DNA of 32,138 nt from Clostridia bacterium (GCA_017453125.1 JAFTKS010000015.1:1-32138); one strand, 5' to 3'. Shown: positions 1-8,843, counted from the stretch's first letter. Notes: a model not told the origin generated them from the letters alone. Program-made: numbers and translations.

Positions 1-243
1 AACAATTGCTAATGGTTTGTTGTTTTTGTGCACCAAAATATAGTCAGTTCTTCTACCTTTTGCACGAACTGCCTTATCTCCACGAACAATAACTCTACCA
101 GGAGTAAACTGATATTTACTTTCTTTTACTCCATTTATTACTGTTTCCATACGCATTTGCTTTGGTTCCCAACCAGCATGTCTAATGGCAGGTGTAATAT
201 AAAGATTTTTTGTTTCTTCTTCAGTTATCCTTTCAAATGTCAT
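1..243 (-). CDS. hsdR: Type I restriction enzyme R subunit, N-terminal fragment
   Basis: The first 81 codons of a gene that runs off the left edge. The translation begins MTFERITEEE, then has ITPAIRHAGW, TPGRV, RRTDYIL and KPLAIV. This spacing (PAI..AGW, Q, GR, DYxL, PLAIV) is the start of the HsdR N-terminal nuclease domain, just before the expected (E/V)EAK catalytic stretch, which lies outside the window. HsdR is the ATP-dependent motor and nuclease of type I restriction complexes, acting with HsdM and HsdS; those genes would be expected further left. The start ATG (241-243) has AAAGGAG 6 bases upstream. The GIY-YIG gene ends 35 bases upstream on the same strand, so the two are probably cotranscribed. 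Recognition rests on the N-terminus only; a solitary HsdR-like helicase-nuclease is the alternative. Confidence 0.82.
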   Translation of the reverse strand, partial: MTFERITEEETKNLYITPAIRHAGWEPKQMRMETVINGVKESKYQFTPGRVIVRGDKAVRAKGRRTDYILVHKNNKPLAIV

Positions 244-278
244 ACTAACTCCTTTGAATATTTTGATTAATAATTGAT

Positions 279-962
279 TTAATCTTCATCAATATCTTTT
301 TTGCGATAAATATCTATAAATTGATTATTTTTATCTTTCCAACTTGTCCAACCGTTTGCTGGACCACCAACAACCAATGCTGCAGCCATAGACGGCGCAG
401 AACATTCAACATCTTCTATGAGAATTGAGTTATTATCTATTTTCATTGATTTTCTTGTTAATGCCCAAGATGGTGTTTTTATTTTTTTATAAGGTGCTAT
501 AGTTGAACCTTTTTTTAGAATAATTTTCCCATCTAAAACAACCATAGATGCTGTTACAGTTTTTTCAACACCTTTTATTTTTCTACTTAAAGAATATTCA
601 CCGTCTGGTATCATTTGAGATTGTATTATTTCAGTAGCATTTTCAAATACTTCCTGTTTTGTTTCATCAGTTGGATAAATTTGTTTTCCATCAAAAGAAG
701 ATAATAATTGAATTATTTTATTTATATCTAAAGAAAATAGTTCCGTATTTCCGACTCTACTTTTATCAAATAAATCATCTAACAGTTGTTCAATTAATTC
801 ATGATTATCTAACTCTATTGCAAATTGTCTTTTAAGTCCCGCCACATTACGATAACCATTATCTTCAAGATGTTTCATTCTTGATTGAAAATCTGTTGTT
901 CTTCCAATCTTAATCAAACCATCAACAGCAGTAGAACAAACATAAATTATTCCTTTAGACAT
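279..962 (-). CDS. GIY-YIG nuclease family protein with C-terminal DUF4357
   Basis: A 227-aa protein. Residues about 5-35 (GIIYVCST...LIKIGRT...R) match the start of a GIY-YIG / T5orf172-type nuclease fold: the IYV and KIGRT strands and the following Arg. The C-terminus (SAPSMAAALVVGGPANGWTSWK) is typical of DUF4357, a small domain often attached to GIY-YIG proteins and found beside type I restriction genes. The region between is unassigned. The family is presumed to cut or bind DNA; the target is unknown. The start has AAAGGAG about 7 bases upstream. It sits directly upstream of hsdR on the same strand, with a perfect inverted repeat (982-1006) in its 5' leader or promoter. Whether all nuclease residues are present cannot be judged by eye. 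Confidence 0.75.
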   Translation of the reverse strand: MSKGIIYVCSTAVDGLIKIGRTTDFQSRMKHLEDNGYRNVAGLKRQFAIELDNHELIEQLLDDLFDKSRVGNTELFSLDINKIIQLLSSFDGKQIYPTDETKQEVFENATEIIQSQMIPDGEYSLSRKIKGVEKTVTASMVVLDGKIILKKGSTIAPYKKIKTPSWALTRKSMKIDNNSILIEDVECSAPSMAAALVVGGPANGWTSWKDKNNQFIDIYRKKDIDED

Positions 963-981
963 ATATTTCTCCTTTTGTTTA

Positions 982-1006
982 TTCCTATAATTTTATATTA
1001 TAGGAA
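982..1006. promoter_or_regulatory. Perfect inverted repeat upstream of the GIY-YIG gene
   Basis: TTCCTATAAT, 5 bases, ATTATAGGAA: ten-base arms with no mismatch, ending 20 bases before the GIY-YIG start codon. On the minus strand both arms include a TATAAT-like string, so the repeat could overlap the -10 and act as an operator, or form a hairpin in the leader RNA. A second weaker inverted repeat (AAATTACA / TGTAATTT, 1051-1073) lies further out, towards the plus-strand gene. Function is inferred from position only. Confidence 0.4.
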
Positions 1007-1145
1007 GTTAAATCAGTTGTATTATAACATACTTTTCTGATTTTTGTATAAAATTACAAAATAAATGTAATTTATTTTTAGAAAATGCTTGCAATTATCA
1101 TTTGAAAGAGTTAAAACACACACCAACTATTTATGTGAGGCGTTT

Positions 1146-1382
1146 ATGGATAATAAAATTTTAGCAGAAATGATTAGAGAAAAATATTATGAAGAAAAAA
1201 TGTCAGCAGAATATAAACTACAGCTAAACAAAGTTATTGAAATGGAAGATAAATTACTAAAAAACTTTTCAAAAGACAAATGGAAAGAATATCTTTGTCT
1301 AGACAGAGAAAAAGGTCAACTCCACTCTATTGAAGTTGACCAAATTATTAAGTTTGTTATTAAATTTATTATCAAAGATTAA
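1146..1382 (+). CDS. Small DUF6809-like protein
   Basis: About 78 aa from ATG 1146, which has GAGG 5 bases upstream. A TTG at 1089 would extend it by 19 residues but has no good ribosome binding site. The product is charged and helical, with the pattern ILAEMIREKYYEE, then SAEY, then EMEDKLLKNFSKDKWKEYL. This resembles the small DUF6809 proteins found near phage and mobile genes, whose function is unknown. It converges with the RecQ-like gene: its stop TAA (1380-1382) overlaps the stop of that gene (1379-1381). The family assignment is from memory of the pattern and is moderate at best. Confidence 0.55.
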   Translation: MDNKILAEMIREKYYEEKMSAEYKLQLNKVIEMEDKLLKNFSKDKWKEYLCLDREKGQLHSIEVDQIIKFVIKFIIKD

Positions 1383-4300
1383 ATTTCATGCTTCTCAATA
1401 TTTTCAATTAAATACTCATAGTCATTAACTTTAAATACGTCACCAACCTTACCTTTTAATAAACATTTCGCCACTTCACAGTCTTTTGACAATTTAATTG
1501 CAGGATATGATAGTTTTATTTCTCTATCTGAAATATAATATTTTCCCTCAACCTCATCTCCACTTATTGTGTAAATATTTAACATTTCTTTTTTTGTGAC
1601 ATCTTGATTTACATGCGTTGCTTGCTCATTGTGAGCATCATCAATTATTTTTATTTTAGTCTTATTGTTTTTTTCAACATTATATTTTTCATACAAATCA
1701 ACACCTAAAAAGTAATCTTCTATAAAATTCCACCTACTCTCGTTATCATTTAACTTTTCAAAGAAATAAGTCATAAAATCAACTGATGAATAATGCATAT
1801 CTCTTATAGTATCTAGTGTTTGACTATGGTAATCTTTTTTGTCTAAAACTCTTTGTATTGCTTTCTCACTATTAATACGAATAAAGAATTCTGGTCTTTC
1901 ACCGTTTTGTAAACTATATGTTACTAGATCAAACAATTCCAACAATTGTACAGAAACCAACAATAAATTTTTTCTCATTTTCTTATTTGAATCTTTAGTT
2001 GAATCAATTATAGAGATTCTCTCGTTATCTAATAGATTATTACAAAAATATGCTTTAATTTCCTTTTTTAAATCATAAATCAATCTACTATAATATGATG
2101 AAATTATATGATATTTATTGGTTTGAGAATTATATTCACAGAACTTTGTTCTACCAAAAGTTGTATTTCTATCAACACTTATTAGTATGTTTAATAGAGG
2201 ATCAAGAATTCCACTCATTTTACGAATGCTTATCCCTTCATTTAATTTTCCACAAACTTTTGATGCCATGTCTTCAATGCTAAAATGCTTTCCTGAAACT
2301 CTAATATCATCAAGTGTTTCTTTAATTTTATCAAGAATAAGATAAGATTTATTACAAATGGAATTAAAATTTTCACCATACTTAGTTGCAACTTTAAGCA
2401 GCATCCTGTCTAAAAAAGCATTTTTGTCTAAACCTAATTCATTAATTCCATTATCATCTACTGTGAAAAATTTTCTTTTAAATGCCCCAAATGAAAGGCC
2501 ATTAGAGTCTAGATTATTATACTTTTCCTCCCAGCATTTCTTGAAGTCAAAATCATACACATCCCCTAAATACGAATATGAACTTCCTTCCCCTGTCATT
2601 TTTGATAATTGTTCTCTATCATATCTTTTATTAAGATATTTATAAAAACCAATAGTTTTTACATAAGTAAGTTTTGAATCTGGAATAAAAAACAAGCCTT
2701 TCGTAAACATGCTTCTTGGCTTAAATATCAACGGAACATAGCTTGTCATTTTTATGAAATCTTTTTTTATTGCCAAAATAGTTGCCTTTAATTTGTTTTC
2801 TATTTCGGCATCATCTTGTGCAACAAATACATGAGCAAATTCTTCTGTTGATATTAAAAAATTTCTTTTTTTACATTGTCTATACTTATATAATATTTTT
2901 TGTAAAACTCCAATTATGTTGTAAATAGTTATTTGAGACATTCCATATAATTTATTAATATACCTAAAATCTTCTCGATAAAAATCTGTTGATGCAATAC
3001 CTGTCAATTCAGGTTTTCTAGCAGCCCTACCAATTTCCTGCACATAATCTGCCAAATTTCCTGTTGGAGCAAAATGATAAACATTAGTAATATCAGGAAC
3101 ATCAATTCCCATTCCGAAAGCCTTTGTTGCCAAAACCACATTTGAAGTCCCAACCTTTATATTGTCCAGAGTATCATTTTTATTCGTTTTATCTAGCCCA
3201 CCATAATATTTACCAACTTTTTGAGTATCTAAATAATTATATATTTCATTTAATTTCGATACATATGGAAAGTAAACCAATGTTTTTTCATTACTTTCTA
3301 AATATTTGTTTATTGTTGATATCACCTTTTGATCTTTTTCTTCAGCATAAGCATGATCTTTTTTACAAACACGAATATTAAATCTAATATTTTTTCTTTT
3401 TACATTTCCTATAAATGCAATTGGAGTCATATTTAAACTATCAATAATATCATGATACATATCTTCTGTACCATTTCCTATAGTTGCCGTTGCTGTAAAT
3501 GTTGCTATTGGAAATATATGTTTTGAATTATGTCTTAATTTGTTTAGATAGTCTCCCAAATACCAATAGTCTGGTCTAAAATTCTTACCCCATGTTGCAA
3601 CTGTATGAGCTTCGTCAATAACCAGAAGTCCTATTTGCCTGTCTCCAATAAAAGTTGTGATGTCCGAATTACTCAATAACGATTCTGGCGAAATATATAA
3701 TATAGATGTTTTACCATCTTTTATATTTTCTTTTATTTTTTCTTTTTCAAAAGGAGTGAAGTCTGAATTAATCGTAGCAGCACAATTTGTCATAGGCTTA
3801 ATATTTTCAACTTGGTCATTCATCAATCCTATTAATGGAGAAATAACAATAGTAACTAAATTATTCTTTTCAGCTGCTAATATCGCCGGGATTTGGAAAA
3901 GAATTGATTTACCTGAACCTGTTGGAGCAGTAACAAATATATCCCTAGGATACTGACCACTTTGTGCTTTTAATATGTTTTGATATATAGTATCTATAAT
4001 TATACTTTGATTTAATTTTGAAATCTCATTTGAATTAAATGGATCTTTATACATTTCTATATCATAAAAATCGAATGTTTCATTTTTCCTATGAAGAATG
4101 TCTAAATAATCATTATAAAGATCCGGCAATTGTTCTCTTAATAAATTTTCTTTTGTAACAACCCTAACTCCTAAGGAATTTAAGATAGAAACAAACTTTA
4201 ATGCTGGGGATCTGTCATTGTTTTCAACTTTAAAATATGAAATTGTATTACATTCTCCATTCATTATTTTATTAAATATTCCAACCAAATGCTGAAAATT

Positions 4301-4876
4301 AGTATTATCAAAAACATCAATATTTTTTATATCATCAATTTTATGTGCTAACAAATAAGTTGAATGAGACATAAATAAACTAATATATGAATCTACAAAT
4401 TCAGGATCAATTTCATTATAAGAAATTACCAAATTATTACTTTCGTTAATACAACTGGAATAAACTTTTTGTAAAAAATTACTTTCAGGTAAATCTTGGT
4501 CATATTTGTTCACAATTACATTATTATCTTGATTATTGAAACCGGGATAGTAATTATTAAATATCCCTATATCTATAATACAAACTTTATAATTATTTGC
4601 CTTTACAATACCAAAAAGATCTTGCTTAATAAGCATATACATTTCTTCATACAAACAGTACAAAGGAGAATTCGATATCAATCCTTTAATTGAACTTTCC
4701 AATAATTTGTTTTGTGAGTTTTCTAAATTTTTTATATCTTTAATTAAATCCAAATTAAGTACGTGTTCACAATCTAACTTCATTTTATCAATTATAGAAT
4801 TAAACCCTTTTAATACATAGATGGTTTTTTGTTCGCTTATTTTTTCATTTATTAAAGCACTTATTTTGTCTATCAT
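1379..4876 (-). CDS. Large RecQ-family DNA helicase
   Basis: 1165 aa from ATG 4876, which has AAAGGAG 6 bases upstream. An upstream ATG at 4936 is in frame but has no such site, so the shorter start is preferred. The motor shows Walker A APTGSGKS (about residues 317-324), SPLIGLMNDQ, the DEAH box IDEAHTVATWG (about 420-430), FTATAT, and ATKAFGMGID and QEIGRAAR (about 583-620). The IDEAH-x4-WG string and GMGID/IGRAAR are RecQ hallmarks. The N-terminal 300 and C-terminal 500 residues match nothing I recognise, and the protein is about twice the usual RecQ length, with no visible zinc-binding cysteine cluster or HRDC domain. ATP-driven 3'-5' DNA unwinding is the family role. Its position next to restriction genes suggests a defence or recombination role rather than a housekeeping one. 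Confidence 0.8.
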   Translation of the reverse strand: MIDKISALINEKISEQKTIYVLKGFNSIIDKMKLDCEHVLNLDLIKDIKNLENSQNKLLESSIKGLISNSPLYCLYEEMYMLIKQDLFGIVKANNYKVCIIDIGIFNNYYPGFNNQDNNVIVNKYDQDLPESNFLQKVYSSCINESNNLVISYNEIDPEFVDSYISLFMSHSTYLLAHKIDDIKNIDVFDNTNFQHLVGIFNKIMNGECNTISYFKVENNDRSPALKFVSILNSLGVRVVTKENLLREQLPDLYNDYLDILHRKNETFDFYDIEMYKDPFNSNEISKLNQSIIIDTIYQNILKAQSGQYPRDIFVTAPTGSGKSILFQIPAILAAEKNNLVTIVISPLIGLMNDQVENIKPMTNCAATINSDFTPFEKEKIKENIKDGKTSILYISPESLLSNSDITTFIGDRQIGLLVIDEAHTVATWGKNFRPDYWYLGDYLNKLRHNSKHIFPIATFTATATIGNGTEDMYHDIIDSLNMTPIAFIGNVKRKNIRFNIRVCKKDHAYAEEKDQKVISTINKYLESNEKTLVYFPYVSKLNEIYNYLDTQKVGKYYGGLDKTNKNDTLDNIKVGTSNVVLATKAFGMGIDVPDITNVYHFAPTGNLADYVQEIGRAARKPELTGIASTDFYREDFRYINKLYGMSQITIYNIIGVLQKILYKYRQCKKRNFLISTEEFAHVFVAQDDAEIENKLKATILAIKKDFIKMTSYVPLIFKPRSMFTKGLFFIPDSKLTYVKTIGFYKYLNKRYDREQLSKMTGEGSSYSYLGDVYDFDFKKCWEEKYNNLDSNGLSFGAFKRKFFTVDDNGINELGLDKNAFLDRMLLKVATKYGENFNSICNKSYLILDKIKETLDDIRVSGKHFSIEDMASKVCGKLNEGISIRKMSGILDPLLNILISVDRNTTFGRTKFCEYNSQTNKYHIISSYYSRLIYDLKKEIKAYFCNNLLDNERISIIDSTKDSNKKMRKNLLLVSVQLLELFDLVTYSLQNGERPEFFIRINSEKAIQRVLDKKDYHSQTLDTIRDMHYSSVDFMTYFFEKLNDNESRWNFIEDYFLGVDLYEKYNVEKNNKTKIKIIDDAHNEQATHVNQDVTKKEMLNIYTISGDEVEGKYYISDREIKLSYPAIKLSKDCEVAKCLLKGKVGDVFKVNDYEYLIENIEKHEI

Positions 4877-4981
4877 ACCTTGCTCCTTTGTACACTTATT
4901 AAGTTTTGCACTTTTATTATACCATACTCTGTTCATTTTTGTATAAGAATTCTAAAATTTTTATTTAAGTTAAAATTATAA

Positions 4982-5007
4982 AAAGCTCGTTATTTCTAAC
5001 GGGCTTT
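4982..5007 (-). terminator. Rho-independent terminator
   Basis: Stem AAAGCCCGTTA / TAACGAGCTTT with a GAAA loop when read on the minus strand, followed by TTTATAATTTT. It begins 6 bases after the stop of the orphan gene at 5013-5372 and would separate it from the RecQ-like gene. Confidence 0.7.
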
Positions 5008-5012
5008 TGTTT

Positions 5013-5372
5013 TTAGAATAATCCATGCTTTTTTAAATAGTGGTCGACGGATTTGCCGTGGTCGTTTTCGAAGGTGATGGCTACGGCAATGAGGTGGCGA
5101 TAGGCTACGAAGGTGTTGAAGTTTATGTCGGTGATTTCTTTAAACATTTCTTTTCGTTTTAGGGCATCATATCGTAGATTGATTTCTTCGGGACTGACCT
5201 TTTGATTTTTGTAGAGTTTCTTTGCTTGTTTGACTATGTAATCATCATATTCAGTCTTCTCTGGAACCGATTGGTCTTTTATAGTGTTTAGTGGTGAATT
5301 TATACTATTTTGATGTGTTTCAAGTGATTCTAATGTGTTTTTCCCCATTTCGCAGTGTTCAGGGTTCTTCAC
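5013..5372 (-). CDS. Orphan hypothetical protein, GC-richer than surroundings
   Basis: An ORF of up to 119 aa, not recognised. It is hydrophilic and highly charged, with no signal peptide or membrane segment; the second half (residues 40-119) looks helical. The start is uncertain: GTG at 5370-5372 or ATG at 5346-5348, neither with a convincing ribosome binding site. The DNA of its last third (5040-5160) is clearly richer in G and C than its neighbours. The 5' end stops abruptly at a CCGCCA plus hairpin junction (5376-5410), which suggests a gene truncated or brought in by recombination. A terminator follows immediately. A real but possibly 5'-truncated gene is the best reading. Confidence 0.5.
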   Translation of the reverse strand: MKNPEHCEMGKNTLESLETHQNSINSPLNTIKDQSVPEKTEYDDYIVKQAKKLYKNQKVSPEEINLRYDALKRKEMFKEITDINFNTFVAYRHLIAVAITFENDHGKSVDHYLKKHGLF

Positions 5373-5384
5373 CCCGCCAAGAGA

Positions 5385-5410
5385 GACTCAGTTGAACCAT
5401 CAGCTGAGTC
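5385..5410 (+). terminator. Hairpin repeat A, copy 1 (terminator-like)
   Basis: GACTCAGTTGA, loop ACCA, TCAGCTGAGTC, then TTTTAATTTG: an 11-bp stem with one G-U pair, readable as a plus-strand terminator. No plus-strand gene precedes it. A nearly identical 26-base element is at 11083-11108. Confidence 0.6.
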
Positions 5411-5440
5411 TTTTAATTTGTTTTACTATATTACAAAAAA

Positions 5441-5464
5441 TGCTCCCCATAGTATTGGGGAGTA
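5441..5464. terminator. Bidirectional terminator hairpin
   Basis: CTCCCCA / TGGGGAG stem with a 6-base loop, flanked by AAAAAA on the left and TTTTT on the right, so it can terminate on either strand. Confidence 0.6.
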
Positions 5465-5548
5465 TTTTTATAAGTTTTCTATAAATTTAAATAATTTTTC
5501 AAATATGTTCAATATAAAAATAATTTTTTAATTTATTTTTAAACAAAA

Positions 5549-5573
5549 ACACCTAGGTAATAAACCCAAGTGT
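5549..5573 (-). terminator. Hairpin repeat B, copy 1 (terminator of the 5605-6492 gene)
   Basis: On the minus strand ACACTTGGGT, loop TTATT, ACCTAGGTGT, then TTTTTGTTT. The 10-bp stem includes G-U pairs. It lies 31 bases past the stop of the membrane-anchored protein gene. A copy differing by one base is at 9895-9919. Confidence 0.6.
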
Positions 5574-5604
5574 CTTTAAAGAGCAGTCATTTGATTTTCT
5601 TTTT

Positions 5605-6492
5605 TTACATCTCTATTACAAAATAATTATTTGCACCATCTGTTTCAAATGAGAAATCTGTTGCTCCAACATCTTTAAGAGAATATGCAAGACCAGCATT
5701 TGACTCGTTTCCAATCAACACATTTATAAATATATCGCCAATTATCTTAGAAAACTCATTTGAATTGCCCAATTGAATAAATTTGTTAATTGTTTTAAAT
5801 ATACTGTCTGTTTCTTCTTTTGTTAGATTATTAATAACTAGACCCTTACCCTCTGTTGTGTATTCAAATGCGTTTGTACCTTTTGTAATAGTTGTCGTTG
5901 CAGAAAAATATAAACTATTAGGAATTCCTTTTTTAATCCAATTAAGAGGGAACTCCGTCATATCTTCTTTTACTTTATCTAAATCAATCTTAATAACTAC
6001 ATTAAAATCAGTAGTTGTTTCTGTTATATTAGAGAATGCCACTTGCACAACTTGAAAGCCATAGTCATTTAGATTAATATCTTTGTCCCCAAGCTTTACA
6101 ATAATATCTTCTTGAGAAGTGATAAGATTGTCTATGATGGCTCCAATTTGCCTATCTGTAAATTTAAGTTCTGATATTAAATTACCTTCAACATCATCTG
6201 GCGTAATAGAATAACCATCTTGTTCTGTAAAACTTATTAATCCATTAATACCAGCATCTGTAACAATCTTTGCACCTGCCATATCTTCATCCGTATATGC
6301 ATTAGGCACTATCTTACTTAAATCTATCTCTTCATTAAGTATTTTAATTTGACTAGCCACTTCAAATACATTTATTTCATACTTAATATATAAGAATCCA
6401 CAAAACGCACCTAAAATAGCAACAATACTTAGTAGTGTACTGATAACCCAAATCAAAATTCTAATCCATATGGGTTTTCTAAATTTTGCCAT
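5605..6492 (-). CDS. Membrane-anchored hypothetical protein
   Basis: 295 aa, no family recognised. A short basic N-terminus (MAKFRKPIWIR) is followed by one strong hydrophobic helix at about residues 10-36. There is no lipobox, so this is probably an uncleaved anchor leaving about 255 residues outside the membrane. The exported part is acidic, alternating and beta-rich, with no cysteines or repeats I can see. The start ATG has AAGGAG 6-7 bases upstream. It follows the YDG lipoprotein gene on the same strand, 60 bases downstream, with a weak hairpin (6516-6535) between them. The two are therefore probably one transcription unit with reduced read-through. A cell-surface role is inferred from topology and neighbour only. 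Confidence 0.7.
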   Translation of the reverse strand: MAKFRKPIWIRILIWVISTLLSIVAILGAFCGFLYIKYEINVFEVASQIKILNEEIDLSKIVPNAYTDEDMAGAKIVTDAGINGLISFTEQDGYSITPDDVEGNLISELKFTDRQIGAIIDNLITSQEDIIVKLGDKDINLNDYGFQVVQVAFSNITETTTDFNVVIKIDLDKVKEDMTEFPLNWIKKGIPNSLYFSATTTITKGTNAFEYTTEGKGLVINNLTKEETDSIFKTINKFIQLGNSNEFSKIIGDIFINVLIGNESNAGLAYSLKDVGATDFSFETDGANNYFVIEM

Positions 6493-6515
6493 AAATTCTC
6501 CTTATATAGTAATAA

Positions 6516-6535
6516 AGTGGACTTAACAGTCCACT
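6516..6535 (-). terminator. Intra-operon hairpin, weak terminator or attenuator
   Basis: Perfect AGTGGACT / AGTCCACT stem with a 4-base loop between two same-strand genes. The tail on the minus strand is only TTTATTACT, so partial termination or mRNA processing is more likely than a full stop. Confidence 0.45.
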
Positions 6536-6552
6536 ATTTGCTTAATTTTCAG

Positions 6553-8616
6553 TTAAAAACTACTTTCTTCTAATTGAACAGTTGCAGAACTTGTCGTTCC
6601 TTTCTTTGTTATTACTAAATAAATATAATCTGAACCTTCAAATTCTTTAAGTGTTCCATCTAATTCTATTTCCTCTGCAGTATTATATTTTTCAACATCT
6701 GCGTTGTAGTCGTCTCCTGCGAAAGATACTCTATATGCAGTATAATTAAATTCGCCTGAAGCAAATACTATTCTATGTTTTAAATTGTAATCAATCTTAA
6801 ATCTATAATATAGAGTTTCTTCCCCCTCGAAAGTAACAGTGATATTTGAATTAATAGACTCAGTTTCTCCCTGATATGCTCCACAATGTACACAATGCCC
6901 ATAAGTATCAACTTCTGTGTGCTCATCTTCGATTATAAGTAATTGTCCTTCATTTTCTTCATTTAAATCTTCTAAACCTGTTATTTTAATGTAGTAGTTA
7001 GAATCTGCCTTAATATCAAAAGCAGAGCCATCAATTTCACAGTCTACCATAGTTGTCCAAATTGTTTCTGCACTATATATAGCTTCATTGCTGCCAACCT
7101 TATATAATACAACGCTAAGTTCTCCACCTTGAGAGTGTGCATCATAATAAAAATAATATTTTTTGCCTGAGACAAAAGATGCTTTATAATATGCTGTTTC
7201 ATTTAAACCCAAACAAACAACATTAGTATTGTCTCCAAGTGTTGAGTCGATTTCTAATTCTTCAATATCTGAAACTGTATATACATCACTTATTTCTCCA
7301 GAAATGATTTCATAATTTTGATTGTCAAAAGTGGCTTCAAATTGGAAAGATGAGCCATAAGTAATATTGTCGTGTCCAACACACAATGCTATTTCTGGAA
7401 CGAAAGAATCTCCTCCAACTAGACCATCAATGGCAGCCGTTGGTGTTTTATCTGTTCCATCGAATGCTAAATCCACTGGAGCTGTCCAAACAATTCCAAC
7501 TTTTTTTGCAACAATTGCAACAGTACATTTTTCTTCAGATGAAGGATCAACATCAATACCAAAGTTTGTTGATTCAACTTCTCCTTCTAATACTCTAGCA
7601 CCAGTTGCATTAGAAATTACACTTGCTCCGTCAAAAGTAACTTCTATTCTTAAACCTGCCTCTATTAGACTCATATCAATATAATGAATATTGTTACCAT
7701 TATACTCAACAGTAGTATTTAATCCCTTGAATATAAATTTTGTAACAGTAGCAGTTACTTCACTTTCTGCAAGTGTATAGTTTGAAGCACCTGTGCCTGC
7801 TAATTGAATATTTGTAACAGATTCAGCATCTTCAACATCTTTTGAATTAAGAGTTGCTGACAATGTAACAACATCACTACCTACTAAACCTGTGCACTTA
7901 CCTGTCAAAGAACAATTGCTGATTGCTGTAGTTCCATCATAAACCTTTGTTACAGTTGCTTCTGTTAATGCTTTTTTAGCAATTGTAAAGTCTTTTGTTT
8001 CAGATACGCTTGTATAATTTGTAGATTCAGCAATACTTACCCTTGCAGTATATTCACCAGCATTAATTGGTGCTACTGTTGTATATGTAGTATCTGCTGC
8101 AGTTTTTAATTTGTATTCAATAGTTGCTACACCATCTGTATTTTTGTCATAGGTTGGAGCATTAACGGCTGTTCCGTCATAAACTTTGCCTGCAATAGCT
8201 AGATTTGAAATTGTACCAATTTTTAGACCACTTTCAAAAGTCTCGGTTCCTTTCTCACCACAAATACAAGATTTATAGTAAACTGCTTTTGTAGTTGCTG
8301 TTGCTTCAGTCTTTAAATATTTGCTTTCAACAACTTCTTTATCAAAAGTATGCTGTTCTAAAGATAAATCATACGCACATTCAGTACACTCTTTCCAATG
8401 GTGAGTTTCATTATGTGAATATACGGTAGCAGCTTCGTGTTCTGCCTTATTTAATTGTTCATCACATTTAGATTCTTCACATTCGTGCCAGTGATATGTC
8501 TCATCGGTTTTCCATTCATCTTTCGGATCGTGTTCTTTATGACCACAACCAGTAAGAATTGCTGGAATCATTGCTGCAGTTGCAAGACCCATAATAATTT
8601 TACTTTTCTTTCCCAT
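6553..8616 (-). CDS. Surface lipoprotein with Cys-His repeats and YDG/MBG domains
   Basis: 687 aa. The signal peptide MGKKSKIIMGLATAAMIPAILTGC ends in a lipobox (LTGC), so Cys24 should be lipidated and the protein anchored outside the membrane. Residues about 40-85 carry two HWHEC / HWKEC segments with paired cysteines, a motif common in Gram-positive surface proteins; a later YGHCVHCG repeats the theme. Residues about 140-310 contain two YDG/MBG-type modules: KVYDGTAVNAPTY with INAGEYTARV, then KVYDGTTAIS with GTGASNYTL. The C-terminal half is beta-rich and unassigned. Such modules are structural stalks in secreted proteins, and the ligand is unknown. A good AAGGAG site precedes the ATG. It is encoded downstream of a 7TM-LuxR regulator, past a terminator. 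Confidence 0.8.
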   Translation of the reverse strand: MGKKSKIIMGLATAAMIPAILTGCGHKEHDPKDEWKTDETYHWHECEESKCDEQLNKAEHEAATVYSHNETHHWKECTECAYDLSLEQHTFDKEVVESKYLKTEATATTKAVYYKSCICGEKGTETFESGLKIGTISNLAIAGKVYDGTAVNAPTYDKNTDGVATIEYKLKTAADTTYTTVAPINAGEYTARVSIAESTNYTSVSETKDFTIAKKALTEATVTKVYDGTTAISNCSLTGKCTGLVGSDVVTLSATLNSKDVEDAESVTNIQLAGTGASNYTLAESEVTATVTKFIFKGLNTTVEYNGNNIHYIDMSLIEAGLRIEVTFDGASVISNATGARVLEGEVESTNFGIDVDPSSEEKCTVAIVAKKVGIVWTAPVDLAFDGTDKTPTAAIDGLVGGDSFVPEIALCVGHDNITYGSSFQFEATFDNQNYEIISGEISDVYTVSDIEELEIDSTLGDNTNVVCLGLNETAYYKASFVSGKKYYFYYDAHSQGGELSVVLYKVGSNEAIYSAETIWTTMVDCEIDGSAFDIKADSNYYIKITGLEDLNEENEGQLLIIEDEHTEVDTYGHCVHCGAYQGETESINSNITVTFEGEETLYYRFKIDYNLKHRIVFASGEFNYTAYRVSFAGDDYNADVEKYNTAEEIELDGTLKEFEGSDYIYLVITKKGTTSSATVQLEESSF

Positions 8617-8656
8617 AAATTCTCCTTAATAAAATCTAGATTTTTAAAATGTCAGA

Positions 8657-8713
8657 AAACTAGTTAGCAATTAGTTTTGTTAATCAGATTACCAACACTT
8701 GTTTGTTAAACAA
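8657..8713. promoter_or_regulatory. Two inverted repeats upstream of the YDG lipoprotein gene
   Basis: TTGTTT-GTT-AAACAA (8699-8713, perfect) and AAACTA-9-TAGTTT (about 8657-8677) lie 40-100 bases before the lipoprotein start. They are plausible operator sites for a dimeric regulator such as the LuxR-type protein encoded just upstream, but AT-rich DNA gives such repeats by chance. Confidence 0.3.
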
Positions 8714-8814
8714 TAATATTTTAGCACATATATAATATGTGAACTATCAAAAACCAGTCCTAGTTTAGTCCCAATTTTATCTAAATACATATAAATTTTA
8801 TTAAAAAAAGAAAA

Positions 8815-8835
8815 ACCTACCATAAAGTGGTAGGT
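8815..8835 (-). terminator. Terminator of the 7TM-LuxR gene
   Basis: ACCTACCA / TGGTAGGT, perfect 8-bp stem with a 5-base loop. On the minus strand it is followed by TTTTTCTTTTTTT. It starts 9 bases past the stop codon. Confidence 0.85.
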
Positions 8836-8843
8836 AAAATTTC

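Noticed and set aside
5361..5379. Second tRNA 3' end (TCACCCCGCCA) before hairpin repeat A
   Set aside because: The preceding bases do not form a T-arm and the matching 5' acceptor is absent, so the CCGCCA may be chance.
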